64,000 bases of DNA from an uncultured Oscillibacter sp. Its GTDB lineage: Bacteria; Bacillota; Clostridia; Oscillospirales; Oscillospiraceae. The first letter of the stretch is position 1; each line of letters opens with the position of its first letter. Positions 1 to 8,242 of the stretch are shown here, piece by piece. The stretch covers positions 1-64,000 of the forward strand of contig CAJUQQ010000004.1 of assembly GCA_910588175.1 (NCBI GenBank). The letters run 5' to 3'. A program made the position numbers and the translations under genes. The notes beneath the pieces were generated by a model that saw nothing but the letters and a program-made list of their open reading frames with translations, was not told the origin of the DNA and searched no databases.

Positions 1-14
1 CTGCGTAATCTGCT

Positions 15-46
15 GAAGGGTGACGCCTCTCAAAGACGCCACCCTT
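15..46 (-). terminator. Hairpin downstream of the first gene
   Basis: An inverted repeat (AAGGGTG...CACCCTT) lies just past the stop of the minus-strand gene at 76. In minus-strand RNA the mismatches become G-U pairs, giving about 13 pairs with a small loop, while plus-strand RNA would have A-C clashes. That asymmetry says the structure works in minus-strand RNA. There is no U run, so it may be a stabiliser rather than an intrinsic terminator. Confidence 0.4.
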
Positions 47-75
47 CTTCGTGTTACCGGCATGACATTATTTCA

Positions 76-768
76 TTACCCCAGCCGCTCGAAAATAACC
101 TGCTTACGCAGGTAGAGGTTCGCAACCGCCAGGGTAACATCCTCCCGGCTTTCCGCCTGCATCATCTCCCAACGGATGTTATCACAGGTCGTAAAGTCAT
201 CGTCGTAGAGTGCCGCCATTACCTTTTGATCGGTAGACAGGTCGCTGACGCCGGCCTCGGCGCACTTGATCAGCTCGGCGGTAGACAGGAGGGCCTGCTT
301 GGACAGGGCCAGAATCTGCGCCTCCCGCTGGTTGGGCTGGTCCCGCTGAAACAGCTGCCTGGCTTTGGATACAGCAACGCCCTCCAGCAGAACCATCTTT
401 AAGAAGGTCGCGGCACGTAATGGAATACTCTCCGAGATAGGAATGACATAGAGTCCGCCCAGCAGGTCATACAGTGCCTCAAAGTCGGTGTCGCCGTTGC
501 CGGACACAACCAGCCCGCGGACCTCCAGCCGCTTCAGACAGTTCTCCAAGGTTCGGGTGATGTACGGATGCAGTGACTGCTCCAGTTTCTCGTAATGCTC
601 CCGGGCCTGCTCCATATTTGTGATACGCCAGTTGAGGCAGGTCCATAGGGCCATTTCCTGCCGGTCCACCATGTACTCCTTACGGTTGACAATGATTACA
701 GGATAGGTCTGACCAGAACTATCCCGCTTGCGGCGAAAGTTGCCTACAGCTGTATAGTATGTACACAT
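76..768 (-). CDS. ICE-encoded hypothetical protein
   Basis: A 230-residue protein with no family I can name. It is soluble, with no signal peptide or membrane segment. Residues about 65-90 (ENCLKRLEVRGLVV) resemble the wing of a winged-helix domain, and the C-terminal half is alpha-helical. The start is supported by GGGAGG eight to nine bases upstream of ATG. It follows the sigma-factor gene by 36 bases on the same strand, so the two are probably co-transcribed. A regulatory or DNA-binding role is only a guess from the helical pattern and the context. Confidence 0.6.
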   Translation of the reverse strand: MCTYYTAVGNFRRKRDSSGQTYPVIIVNRKEYMVDRQEMALWTCLNWRITNMEQAREHYEKLEQSLHPYITRTLENCLKRLEVRGLVVSGNGDTDFEALYDLLGGLYVIPISESIPLRAATFLKMVLLEGVAVSKARQLFQRDQPNQREAQILALSKQALLSTAELIKCAEAGVSDLSTDQKVMAALYDDDFTTCDNIRWEMMQAESREDVTLAVANLYLRKQVIFERLG

Positions 769-803
769 AAAATTGTCCTCCCATGTTTCAGTCTATATTT
801 CTT

Positions 804-1421
804 TTACGAATCAGCCCTGCTTTTTTCAACAGCTCCACTACAAAGATGACGGAAGGCTCCATCCTTTTTCAGTTTGGCCTTCGCTCGGGAGATCCACGCC
901 CCCACATGGTTAGGTTCAGTGTGGTAGAGCCGGGCAATATCCGCCCCGCTATAACCCCTGATTTTCAATTCAAGTGCCTCGATGCCCAGTTGGGCCACAC
1001 CGCTGTACTCCCTCTTGTAGTGTGCCAGCAGGGCGGTCATGTCGATCTGGTCAATCAGGCTGTCCGTCTTATCCTCCACAGAGGGCTCCGGGATAGATGG
1101 AGGGTGTTCATCATCAGCAAAGCCGGAGCCTACCGGCAGACTGCACAGGTGATTCTGCTGGGTGTTGGCGGCCTTACAGCAATCCAGCAAATGGTTACGG
1201 ATTACAGCAGCGGCATAGGTGCTGAACTGGGCGGAGGTCCCGTTATAGGTGGCCGCAGCCCGGCAGAGGGCAAGGGCGCCCTCCTGGCTGAGATCATCGC
1301 GCCCCAGGTCGTACACACCCTCGTTGGTTCGGATATGGCGAGAGATGACCCAGCCTACCAAGTCCATGTGCTGTTCCACAAGGACCTGTTGCTCACTGGT
1401 CAGGATAAAATCGTATTTCAT
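804..1421 (-). CDS. Sigma-70 family RNA polymerase sigma factor (ICE)
   Basis: A 205-residue protein with sigma region 2 at about residues 35-85 (motif DLSQEGALALCRAA, then YAAAVIRNHLLD) and a helix-turn-helix like region 4 near the C terminus (GADIARLYHTEPNHVGAWISRAK). It should direct RNA polymerase to ICE or host promoters. The frame opens six codons earlier at 1439, but AGAAGGG sits at the right distance from the ATG at 1421, so I use 1421. A zinc-finger gene lies upstream and a hypothetical gene downstream on the same strand. It is smaller than housekeeping sigma factors and lacks region 1. Confidence 0.8.
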   Translation of the reverse strand: MKYDFILTSEQQVLVEQHMDLVGWVISRHIRTNEGVYDLGRDDLSQEGALALCRAAATYNGTSAQFSTYAAAVIRNHLLDCCKAANTQQNHLCSLPVGSGFADDEHPPSIPEPSVEDKTDSLIDQIDMTALLAHYKREYSGVAQLGIEALELKIRGYSGADIARLYHTEPNHVGAWISRAKAKLKKDGAFRHLCSGAVEKSRADS

Positions 1422-1460
1422 GGAATTCCCTTCTTTCATTTGTAGATTTTCGTGGGATAG

Positions 1461-1854
1461 TTACGCCGCACAGGTATTCGGCGCGAGAAATTGGCTGCAA
1501 AGCTGAATGACCTGCTCACACCGCCATTCTGAGAACTTAGCGATATGCGCTTCTTCCGGCGGAAGCCCCATCTGTACCTGGAGCCAATGATAGGCTGCCG
1601 TTCGGGACATCATGCCGCTTTTCCACAAGCGGTTGAAGGCTTCGTGGGCCTCCATTCGCTTAATGCGAAGGGGACGGTTTGCCAGCGTTCCCATCGGGAG
1701 GCGGGTGCGACGGTGGGCGCTCACATAGGAATCGCAGGCGGGGTATCTATACCTCCTCGCCCGGCTGTCGGTACTCCTGACCGTGAACGGCGGAGGTCGG
1801 CCGCAGGAATGCCTGGGAGTTGCAGTAGGGACATTTGATGTTGATTCGTTTCAT
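1461..1854 (-). pseudogene. Frameshifted zinc-finger protein (DUF3268-like)
   Basis: The first part starts at ATG 1854, preceded by GGGAGG seven bases upstream, and encodes KCPYCNSQAFLRP before a stop at about 1747. The second part, in another frame, encodes YPACDSYVSAHRRTRLPMGTLA and a helical tail ending at 1461. Together they match the layout of DUF3268-type zinc-finger proteins of mobile elements (CxxC, YPxCD, PLGTLAN, EAH, W). Restoring the frame needs 2 extra bases modulo 3; an 8-base loss would also explain the missing cysteine before YPAC. The product is probably non-functional unless this is a sequence error. Confidence 0.7.
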
Positions 1855-1918
1855 GAAATATCCTCCCATAGTTGAAATCTGAAAATCTGCGTACTCTCCC
1901 CAAGGGAAAAAGCACAAA

Positions 1919-1939
1919 TGACAGGGAGCAGCCCTGTCA
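1919..1939. promoter_or_regulatory. Perfect palindrome, possible operator
   Basis: TGACAGGG and CCCTGTCA flank a 5-base spacer, 65 bases upstream of the zinc-finger ATG. A TTGACA on the minus strand overlaps the left arm, but I see no convincing -10 box at the right spacing. It could be an operator for the minus-strand genes; the protein that binds it is unknown. Confidence 0.35.
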
Positions 1940-2029
1940 AGTCGTTTTCGGTATTTACTTGTCACTTATATTACGCACCGCTCAAAAGCAAATCCGGCCC
2001 GAAATTTTGTGAACTTTCTGTAAACAATA

Positions 2030-2066
2030 AAAGAGCTGGCCCGGACAAAGTTCAGGCCAGCTCTTT
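2030..2066. terminator. Bidirectional terminator-like hairpin
   Basis: A perfect 12-bp inverted repeat (AAAGAGCTGGCC / GGCCAGCTCTTT, 13-base loop) lies between divergent genes. On the minus strand it is followed by TTATTG, on the plus strand it ends at CTCTTT. It sits directly upstream of the plus-strand promoter at 2065-2093 and may insulate it from read-through. Confidence 0.5.
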
Positions 2067-2093
2067 GCAAAAGAATATAAGGTATGGTAAAAT
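2065..2093 (+). promoter_or_regulatory. Sigma-A-type promoter for the DUF2200 gene
   Basis: TTGCAA (2065-2070), a 17-base spacer and TAAAAT (2088-2093), 30 bases before the ATG at 2123. Confidence 0.55.
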
Positions 2094-2122
2094 AGGGCAT
2101 CATGGTCAGGAGTGTATAGAGT

Positions 2123-2473
2123 ATGACAAATGACAAAGTATTTCAGATGAATTTCGGGAAAATCTATGGGCTTCTGCTGGACAAGGCCACCAGGAAGGGC
2201 CGGACAAAGGATGAAGTGGATGAAGTGATATGCTGGCTGACGGGATATGCCCCGGAGCAGTTGGAGGCGTTCCGCTCCACCGATCTCTGTTATGGGGACT
2301 TTTTCCGCAATACGCCCCAGCCTAATCCGAACCGGGCGCTAATCAAGGGTGTGGTCTGCGGTGTCCGGGTAGAGGAAGTTGAAGACCCGCTCATGCGGGA
2401 GATCCGCTACCTGGATAAGCTGATCGATGAACTGGCGAAGGGGAAGCCAACGGAGAAGATTCTGCGGAAATAG
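2123..2473 (+). CDS. DUF2200 family protein
   Basis: A 116-residue cytosolic protein. The conserved stretches [17 protein letters not shown] and [26 protein letters not shown], and the spaced [13 protein letters not shown], match DUF2200, a short bacterial family without a known reaction. The start has AGGAG 12 bases upstream. The DUF1801 gene begins 12 bases after its stop, so the pair is probably one transcript from the promoter at 2065-2093. Both are cargo, on the strand opposite to the ICE core. Confidence 0.85.
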   Translation: MTNDKVFQMNFGKIYGLLLDKATRKGRTKDEVDEVICWLTGYAPEQLEAFRSTDLCYGDFFRNTPQPNPNRALIKGVVCGVRVEEVEDPLMREIRYLDKLIDELAKGKPTEKILRK

Positions 2474-2485
2474 GAGGAAGCAGCC

Positions 2486-2887
2486 ATGTGGGTATGTCCC
2501 AAGTGCGGACGGTCATTCAAAAATACGGAGCAGAGCCATTACTGCGGGAAACCTCCGGCAACGATTGAAGAGTACATCGCCGCCCAGCCGGAGGAGATAC
2601 AAGACTATCTGCGGCAGATCAACGCCGCCATCAAGGCCAGCATCCCGGAGGCTAGGGAGAAAATCTCTTGGAGTATACCCACCTACTGGAAGGGCCGCAA
2701 CCTGATTCAGTTTGCAGCCTCCAAGCGGCACATAGGCCTGTACCCTGGTCCCGAAGCTGTGGAGGCGTTCGCCGCCCGGCTGACGGAATATAAGACCAGC
2801 AAAGGTGCGATTCAGTTCCCATACAGCAAGCCGCTCCCGCTGGAGCTGATCGGAGAAATTGCGAAGTGGTGTGAGGAGAATAGCTGA
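2486..2887 (+). CDS. DUF1801 / YdhG-like protein with N-terminal zinc ribbon
   Basis: A 133-residue protein. Residues 1-21 carry CPKCGRSF...HYCG, a probable zinc knuckle. The rest is a DUF1801 domain: EYIAAQPEEIQDYLRQI, then ISWSIPTYWKGRNLIQFAASKRHIGLYPG and a C-terminal PYSKPLPLELIGEI. Members are small soluble proteins related to the YdhG/YdeI and frataxin-like folds; the job is not established. GGAGG precedes the ATG. It is co-directional with the DUF2200 gene. Confidence 0.8.
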   Translation: MWVCPKCGRSFKNTEQSHYCGKPPATIEEYIAAQPEEIQDYLRQINAAIKASIPEAREKISWSIPTYWKGRNLIQFAASKRHIGLYPGPEAVEAFAARLTEYKTSKGAIQFPYSKPLPLELIGEIAKWCEENS

Positions 2888-2896
2888 AGCATACTG

Positions 2897-3226
2897 TTAT
2901 GTAACTTCTGTGTTCTCACAGAGCCTTCTCAGCGGATGTTCCTCCGCCGCAGGGAGTCGCCAGAGCAAATATTGTGCATACAGAGCCTCAAAGCCTGCCT
3001 CGGTGAGCTGGCCGCAACACTCGGCGGGGTCAATCCACATCCCTGTCAGCTGATAAAACTGTTGAACGGCCAAAATGACTGGCTGACCGTCCCGGTCGGC
3101 CACCAGCAGATAGCCAGGGTCATCCTTATCGCTTTGGCATTTGATATAGATGCTGTTCCGCCAGTTACCAGAGCAGGCGGTCAGGAACAGGTATAGCTGT
3201 TTTGTCGTTGAGCTCGCATTCTGCAT
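2897..3226 (-). CDS. Small hypothetical protein
   Basis: A 109-residue frame on the minus strand, convergent with the DUF1801 gene (9 bases between the stops). AGGAG lies 10 bases before ATG, and the codon use looks coding. The centre (DDPGYLLVADRDGQPVILAVQQFYQLTGMWIDP) resembles a small alpha/beta protein. I recognise no family, motif, signal peptide or membrane segment. Confidence 0.55.
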   Translation of the reverse strand: MQNASSTTKQLYLFLTACSGNWRNSIYIKCQSDKDDPGYLLVADRDGQPVILAVQQFYQLTGMWIDPAECCGQLTEAGFEALYAQYLLWRLPAAEEHPLRRLCENTEVT

Positions 3227-3282
3227 ACGTTTCGTATCTCCTGTCTGTGAAAAGATGTTTTGGTTTCAGTCTCATAAAAGGC

Positions 3283-3311
3283 TTGAAAAAGATTTCAAAA
3301 ATACATATAAT
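3283..3311 (+). promoter_or_regulatory. Strong sigma-A promoter for the toxin-antitoxin pair
   Basis: TTGAAA (3283-3288), a 17-base spacer and a consensus TATAAT (3306-3311). The antitoxin ATG follows at 3349. Confidence 0.8.
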
Positions 3312-3348
3312 AGAAGCAAGACAGCAAAAAGGTAAGGAGGAGGCTGAC

Positions 3349-3591
3349 ATGGAAGTAATCCGTAAATTTATCGACGCAAACAGCCTGATGTCCATTATGG
3401 CATTGCCGGAAGCCTTTCGGAACCGCAAGTTGGAGGTTATTGTTCTTCCCACTGATGAAGAGTCTGCAATACAGCAGAAGCCGGATGTAGCTGGTATTGT
3501 CCAGTCCCTGGTGGGGGCGATTCCACATACGGATATGACTTTATCAGAACTGCGTGATGAAAGACTGGGGAAATATGAAGCTACTAATTGA
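3349..3591 (+). CDS. Antitoxin of a PIN-type toxin-antitoxin pair
   Basis: An 80-residue acidic protein starting MEVIRKFIDAN, with AAGGAGGAGG before the ATG. It overlaps the PIN toxin gene by 17 bases, the usual antitoxin-first order. The sequence (ALPEAFRNRKLEVIVLPTDEE, then an acidic tail) looks like DUF2281/Phd-like antitoxins that keep a beta-strand start and a disordered toxin-binding tail, but I cannot assign the family firmly. It would neutralise the toxin and repress their shared promoter. Confidence 0.7.
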   Translation: MEVIRKFIDANSLMSIMALPEAFRNRKLEVIVLPTDEESAIQQKPDVAGIVQSLVGAIPHTDMTLSELRDERLGKYEATN

Positions 3592-4000
3592 TACAAATGT
3601 AGTGCTGGATGTCCTCTTGCGGCGCGAACCGTTTTTCAGGACAGCAGCAGAGGTGCTTAACCTTACCCAGCGGGATGAAGTATGGGAGTATGTATCTGCC
3701 TCCGCGATCACAGACATCTACTATATTGCAAATAAGCAAATGAAAGATCGTGATGCTGTGCGGGATCTGCTGAAACGGCTTCTTATGATCGTTTCTGTGG
3801 CGGCTGTTTCCGAGCGGGAGATACAGAACGCACTTAATCTGGCATGGGGAGACTTTGAGGATTCCGTTCAATATTCAGTTGCACTGCTGAACGAGATGGA
3901 TGGAATTGTCACACGAAATCCCAGCGACTATCAAGAGGCGAATATGCGGATATGGCTCCCGGAGCAGGCACTGGAGTTATTCGCAAACGAAGGATCATGA
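3575..4000 (+). CDS. PIN-domain ribonuclease toxin (VapC-like)
   Basis: A 141-residue protein. MKLLIDTNVVLDVLL at the start holds the first catalytic Asp and the conserved Thr-Asn of PIN nucleases. A Glu-rich middle and the late DFEDSVQYSVALLNEMDGIVTRNPSDY carry the remaining acidic metal ligands (ED, D...TRN). It probably cleaves RNA with Mg2+ or Mn2+. The frame opens at 3554, but GGGGAAAT just before the ATG at 3575 and the fold favour the later start. It follows and overlaps the antitoxin. Confidence 0.85.
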   Translation: MKLLIDTNVVLDVLLRREPFFRTAAEVLNLTQRDEVWEYVSASAITDIYYIANKQMKDRDAVRDLLKRLLMIVSVAAVSEREIQNALNLAWGDFEDSVQYSVALLNEMDGIVTRNPSDYQEANMRIWLPEQALELFANEGS

Positions 4001-4002
4001 AT

Positions 4003-4041
4003 ACAGGGCCATACCCGCAAACATGCAGGGTATGGCCCTGT
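4003..4041. terminator. Convergent terminator
   Basis: Perfect 14-bp inverted repeat (ACAGGGCCATACCC / GGGTATGGCCCTGT, 11-base loop) between the end of the PIN toxin gene (plus) and the end of the C39 peptidase gene (minus). No long U run on either strand. Confidence 0.6.
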
Positions 4042-4044
4042 TCG

Positions 4045-5400
4045 CTACCCAATGATCCAGAATGGGCCCCCCGCTCCCGCCCGTTTGCTGGCCTCATTCA
4101 GAATGATGGACAGATCCCACAACTTTTCACTTCGCCGGTAGCTGGCAGGGTCAGCCACCAGAATCTGTCCATCTTGAACACCCCGGAGGACAATGAAGTG
4201 CCCGCCGGAGGTAAAGTGTCCTTTGGTCATAATGGCGACCACCAACTTCCCATCACTCAAGGCGTCCAAGATGCGCTGAGGTTCCGAGGCTGTGCAGCCC
4301 TCCACATTCAGTCCCCACGCCTTGGCCGCGCTGGGGATCAGGGCGTGGTAGGAACCGCTCTTGCTGCACCAGCCGCCGTTTTGATAGGCCCACTCCGCCA
4401 TCTCAACGGGGTCTACGATGTCGTCTGTCAGGGAGGACACCACAATAGACATGGAGGTGGGACCGCAGCCGTAACCGCCGATGTTGTCCGTGCCGTAGGA
4501 CTTATTGGCCCAGCGTTCGTCTAGCTGATTGAAGTAGACGACTTCCGTACCGCCGTCGGTAAAGCGGACGTTCCCCAGGGATGCAATGGTAGTGCCGCCG
4601 TACTCGGTGTACTGGAACATCCCATCGCCCAGGAACAGGCTGAGGTTCTGGGCGTAGTCCCCGGCCAACGCCTTCTGCTCGTCGGTCAGATGGAACACCG
4701 TGTCGGCAAAGTAACCCTCTCCGTTGTAGGAGAGCGTGTAGATGTACCAGGTCTCCTCCTTCGTCTCCACCACGTCTGTAGTTTCCGGGTCGTCATCCTC
4801 CACCGTCCGGGTCTCGCTGGTGCGGGTGTAAGAGTAAAGGCTGCTTTTGCCCTGTCGGAGAACAGCCTGCATATCCGCCAGGGAGATGGTATCCCAAGTC
4901 TCGCCCTTGGCAGCACAGTATTGGGCGATAAAGGAGTTGGTGTTGCTGCTCATGTCGGAGGCGTAGGGATTGACGACCTCGTAGTTGTCGCCGCCAGTGG
5001 TGGCGAAGTCCTGGGCGATCCGGGTCTCCGCATCGGTGATGCCCTCACCCAGAATCTGATTGACTGCAAAGGCGATGTCATTGGTGTTCTGGACGATAGT
5101 GGCATTGTCATTAAGGATGGGCTGTCCGGCGCTGCCGCTGCTGGTCAGGCCGCCAAAGATCAGGGAAGGCAGCATGAGAACGAACAGCACCGGGAGCATG
5201 AGCAGGACAGCGGCGGCAGCGAGGAACTTCTTGCCGTGCTGTGCGGCATATATAGCAGCACCCGCCGCCGCGCCATAAGGTCCGCCTACAGCCGCGCCCT
5301 TAGCAGCAGCGGAGATGGCCTTGCCAGTCTTGATGGCTCCATGGATAGTCTGAGCAGTGCTAGCCGCTTGGGACAGACTGCTTTTTTCTTGGTTATTCAA
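4045..5400 (-). CDS. Conjugation-associated membrane-anchored C39-like peptidase
   Basis: A 451-residue protein. The N-terminal 55 residues are Ala/Gly-rich; residues about 57-84 form one membrane segment. A linker of about 200 residues follows, then a C39_2-type peptidase domain from about 285 with YFNQLDERWANKSYG, the catalytic Cys in GGYGCGPTSMS (about Cys312), the His in GGHFIVLRG and ADPAS. It most likely opens cell-wall peptide cross-links during mating-pore assembly, as CwlT does in Tn916. The start codon is TTG with AAGGAGGT ten bases upstream. The divergent plus-strand promoter at 5416 overlaps this ribosome site. Confidence 0.8.
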   Translation of the reverse strand: MNNQEKSSLSQAASTAQTIHGAIKTGKAISAAAKGAAVGGPYGAAAGAAIYAAQHGKKFLAAAAVLLMLPVLFVLMLPSLIFGGLTSSGSAGQPILNDNATIVQNTNDIAFAVNQILGEGITDAETRIAQDFATTGGDNYEVVNPYASDMSSNTNSFIAQYCAAKGETWDTISLADMQAVLRQGKSSLYSYTRTSETRTVEDDDPETTDVVETKEETWYIYTLSYNGEGYFADTVFHLTDEQKALAGDYAQNLSLFLGDGMFQYTEYGGTTIASLGNVRFTDGGTEVVYFNQLDERWANKSYGTDNIGGYGCGPTSMSIVVSSLTDDIVDPVEMAEWAYQNGGWCSKSGSYHALIPSAAKAWGLNVEGCTASEPQRILDALSDGKLVVAIMTKGHFTSGGHFIVLRGVQDGQILVADPASYRRSEKLWDLSIILNEASKRAGAGGPFWIIG

Positions 5401-5415
5401 GACTTGGATACCTCC

Positions 5416-5444
5416 TTGTGAATTTGGGGATTTCCTGTTATAAT
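5416..5444 (+). promoter_or_regulatory. Sigma-A promoter for the zinc ribbon and MmcQ genes
   Basis: TTGTGA (5416-5421), a 17-base spacer and consensus TATAAT (5439-5444), 18 bases before the ATG at 5462. Confidence 0.75.
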
Positions 5445-5461
5445 GTCTCAGGTGATAATAA

Positions 5462-5614
5462 ATGATTTATGCTTGTGACAACTGCCACTTCCTTTTCAGC
5501 CGCACCGCCGAGCCGGAGCAGTGCCCCAACTGCGGAAAATATGCGGTCCGTCCAGCGGATGAGGCGGAGCGGCAGGAATATGAAAAGCGGCTGAAAGAGC
5601 CGCGGGAGATATAA
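5462..5614 (+). CDS. Small zinc ribbon protein
   Basis: A 50-residue protein beginning MIYACDNCHFLF, followed by EQCPNCGKYAVR and a charged helical tail. Two CxxC knuckles 13 residues apart make a rubredoxin-like zinc ribbon. AGGTGAT precedes the ATG, and the next gene starts one base after its stop, so the two form one operon from the promoter at 5416. The partner and substrate are unknown. Confidence 0.8.
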   Translation: MIYACDNCHFLFSRTAEPEQCPNCGKYAVRPADEAERQEYEKRLKEPREI

Positions 5615-5615
5615 A

Positions 5616-6020
5616 ATGGCTGATACTTCTCAGCGTGAGCGAATCACGCAGTACATACAGGACACCTATGGAACGCAGGCAGAATACCTCTGGGCTGACA
5701 GCCCCGGCAACGCAATATTCCGCCACTCCGCCAGCAAAAAGTGGTACGCCGCCCTGATGTGCGTCCTCCCGGAAAAGCTGGGCTTAACAGGGGAAGAAGC
5801 TCTTGATGTGATGGATATAAAATGCAGCACTATCATGATCGGTTCCCTGCTCTCCACAAAAGGTTTTCTGCCGGCGTACCACATGAATAAGAACCACTGG
5901 ATTTCCATTGTCCTGGATAACTCCGTTTCTGATGATCAGATTATCCCTCTGCTGGAATTGAGCTATGATTGTGTTGCGCCTAAGCGCAGAAAAAAGAGTT
6001 CTCAGCCGGTGGAGGCATAG
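5616..6020 (+). CDS. MmcQ/YjbR family protein
   Basis: A 134-residue protein of the MmcQ/YjbR (CyaY-like fold) family: an N-terminal helix (RERITQYIQDTYG), WADSPGNAIFRHSASKKWYAALM, DVMDIKC, the typical PAYHMNKNHWISIVLD and a final LLELSYDCVAPKRRKK. Members are thought to bind DNA; no reaction is established. GGGAG precedes the ATG. Its 3' end overlaps the 3' end of the HD-GYP gene by 19 bases tail-to-tail, which suggests a fairly recent insertion of this cargo pair. Confidence 0.85.
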   Translation: MADTSQRERITQYIQDTYGTQAEYLWADSPGNAIFRHSASKKWYAALMCVLPEKLGLTGEEALDVMDIKCSTIMIGSLLSTKGFLPAYHMNKNHWISIVLDNSVSDDQIIPLLELSYDCVAPKRRKKSSQPVEA

Positions 6021-6625
6021 ACTGCCCGCCCAATGGCGCCGATGTGCTGGGCGAAGCAGGCCAGGAGCAGCGGATTAAAGATGCCGCAGGCCCCGGACAC
6101 AATCATCTCCTCAGCTTGCTGCTGGGTGAACGCAGGCTTATAGACCCGCGGATGTACCAGAGCGTCAAATGCGTCCGCCAGCCCAACCACCTGTACCCAA
6201 GGCGTGATGCTGTCTCCGGCCAGCCGGTCCGGGTAGCCGCTGCCGTCCCAACGCTCATGGTGGTGGCGGCATACATCACAGATCAGCGGGAACGCCTCGC
6301 ACTCCCGGAGTTCCGGGATGCGCTCCAGCAGGGCACAGCCTTGAGTAGTGTGGGACTTCATGATGGAAAATTCCTCTTGGGTCAGCTGGCCGGGCTTGTT
6401 GAGGATTTCCTGGGGGATGGCCCGCTTGCCTACATCATGGAGCAGGGCCAGGGTGGAGTACAGCCGAATCTCCAGTGCAGACAGGGCCGGGATGACAGCG
6501 GCGGCAGAACAGACCCGTAGCAAGCTGTCGGTCAGGTCCTGGAACTGTACGCTGTGGGGTGCATGGTCAATAAGCAGCTGCTCCCGGCGCAGGACGGTAA
6601 AGGTTTGTTCCATGTTCATGGTCAT
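6002..6625 (-). CDS. HD-GYP domain phosphohydrolase
   Basis: A 207-residue protein that is nearly all HD-GYP domain. It shows LLHDVGK (HD pair), HTTQG, then HHERWDGSGYP, the family's signature with the GYP triad, followed by VVGLADAFDALVHPRVYKPAFT. HD-GYP enzymes hydrolyse cyclic dinucleotides such as c-di-GMP. GAGGTGAT fits the ATG of codon 3 (6619) better than codon 1. It lies in the ICE core strand between the C39 peptidase and the Cna-B surface protein, which suggests control of mating or surface behaviour through nucleotide signalling. Confidence 0.85.
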   Translation of the reverse strand: MTMNMEQTFTVLRREQLLIDHAPHSVQFQDLTDSLLRVCSAAAVIPALSALEIRLYSTLALLHDVGKRAIPQEILNKPGQLTQEEFSIMKSHTTQGCALLERIPELRECEAFPLICDVCRHHHERWDGSGYPDRLAGDSITPWVQVVGLADAFDALVHPRVYKPAFTQQQAEEMIVSGACGIFNPLLLACFAQHIGAIGRAVYASTG

Positions 6626-6648
6626 ATCACCTCATAAATATCAAAATG

Positions 6649-6677
6649 GGGGCGGCCCTCTTTTCGAAAACCGCCCC
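6649..6677 (-). terminator. Hairpin after the Cna-B gene
   Basis: GGGGCGG / CCGCCCC separated by 15 bases, 12 bases past the stop of the Cna-B gene and followed in minus-strand RNA by CATTTTGA. Weak U tract. Confidence 0.4.
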
Positions 6678-6688
6678 TTGCGAATGGA

Positions 6689-8232
6689 TCAATAGCCCGT
6701 CTTGGGCAGGGTGGGATTGGGTGTCAACTTGCGCACGACAGTAACCCAGCTGGCCTGCCCAGTCTGCCAGGTCCCCTGGTACTTGCCGCCCACATCGGCC
6801 CGATTGATGATTTGATAGCCGTTGGCGATAGTGCCCAGGACCTGAACCGTCAGCGTGGGATTGCTGGTGGACTGGAAGCCCACAGGCACCTTGCCAAAGT
6901 CCAGGTAGATGTCTGTGACATACTCGCCTGCCTGCATGGGGATGGTGTTCAGGCTGAAGGAATAGCTGCTGCTGGTGATCAGGTTGGACGCCAGCACCTG
7001 ATACGTCCCGGAGTAGTTGGTTTTATAGAGAATCCGGTAATGGAGCCGAGCGCTGTAAGTGCCGGTAGTGAATACCGTGGCCCTGGCTGCGTCGGTAGGA
7101 ATGCGGTCATGCCAGTAGTAGCTGTCCAGAGGCACATTGCTGGTGTTGGCGATGGTGAAATCATACCGCATCTGGCTCCCGGCCAGCACCTCGGCGTTGC
7201 CCCGTTTGGTGATACCACACCCAGATTGGAGGGCTTATCGTAGTCGCTCACCTTGATGATCTGGCCCGAATACTCCAAAATTTCATCAAAGGTCTTGCCG
7301 CTGACCTGCCAATAGGCGGGAGCGGTCACCTCAACAATCTTATAACGGCCCAACGGCAGTGGCTTGGAGGCTGCGATGCCCCTTGCGTCGGTGGTGATGC
7401 AATCCACCACTTTATTGTTGCGGGGATCGCTAATCTCATAAACCGCGCCCTGGAGGGGCGTTCCTGCGGGAGTACCTGTAACTTCGTTGTACTCAGCGGC
7501 GTACTTCATCACCTGAATCTGTCCGGTAATGGGGGTATTCTCCCACTCGATTTCAATGATTTTGCCGGGCTGGACATAGATGGTTTTATACTCCTTGTCC
7601 AGTTCGTAGCCAGGGGCCGCTTCCAATTCACGGGTAAACAGTTTTCCCTTGCCCTGTACACTGAGGTCGTCGATGTAGATGTACCCTCATTATCGGTGGA
7701 ATACTCCCCGATGGGGTTCTTATTCTGGTCATAGAGCAGGAATTTTACATCATAGATTCCCTCGCCGGTGACACTGTTCACCTTATGGATGATGATGCCT
7801 GAGAAGGGGGCGTTGGTCACGGTCAGAGTGGTGGTCTTGCCGTCCTGGATGGTGAAGTAGTGGGGCGTGCTGTCGATCTTGAACCCCTCCGCCGCCTCGA
7901 TCTCCACAGCATAGAAATCGCCGGCGTCCATGGGCAGGAATACCCGGCCATTATCCCCAGTGGTGATGGTATCCACCAGCCCGCCGTCCATCTCTCGGAT
8001 CTCAAAGGTCACGCCCTTGATGCGTTGGGATTTGTCCGACTCGGAAACCTTAATCAGCTCCAGGCCGCCCACAGGGGTGTTGTAGAAGGTCAGGGTCTGT
8101 GCCTCACCCTCCTTGATCTCAATGGACTTCGGCGTACCGTCCAAAACGAACCCGTCTACTGTGGCGGTTTCTTTCGCGGTAATAACCGTACCCGGCTTCA
8201 AATCAGAGAGTACAATGCGGCCATCCTTGCTT
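6689..8232 (-). pseudogene. Cna-B (SpaA-like) repeat surface protein, 5'-truncated and frameshifted
   Basis: Three frames join into one long surface protein. The upstream piece carries repeated prealbumin-like Cna-B units (GRIVLSDLKPGTVITAKET, GGLELIKVSESDK, GIIIHKVNSVTGEGIYDVKF). After a one-base loss at about 7685 it continues with PGYELDKEYKTIYVQPGK and GQIQVMKYAAEYN. After another at about 7214 it runs to a stalk domain and ends NPTLPKTGY. LPKTG is a sortase motif, but the stop follows at once and no membrane anchor or charged tail is present. The N terminus, including any signal peptide, was removed by the Mob module at about 8225-8243. Such proteins act as adhesins or mating-surface factors; this copy is probably dead. 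Confidence 0.75.
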
Positions 8233-8242
8233 TTAAGCAAGG
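8225..8242. repeat. Inverted repeat at the left junction of the Mob remnant
   Basis: CCTTGCTT and AAGCAAGG flank two T bases. The repeat lies on the 3' side of the predicted nick in the nicked strand and marks the junction with the Cna-B gene. Confidence 0.6.

Noticed and set aside
783..1445. 220-codon plus-strand frame
   Set aside because: Antisense to the sigma-factor gene; no homology-like motif.
1918..2133. 71-codon plus-strand frame
   Set aside because: It runs across a palindrome, a terminator hairpin and the DUF2200 promoter; the composition is not coding-like.
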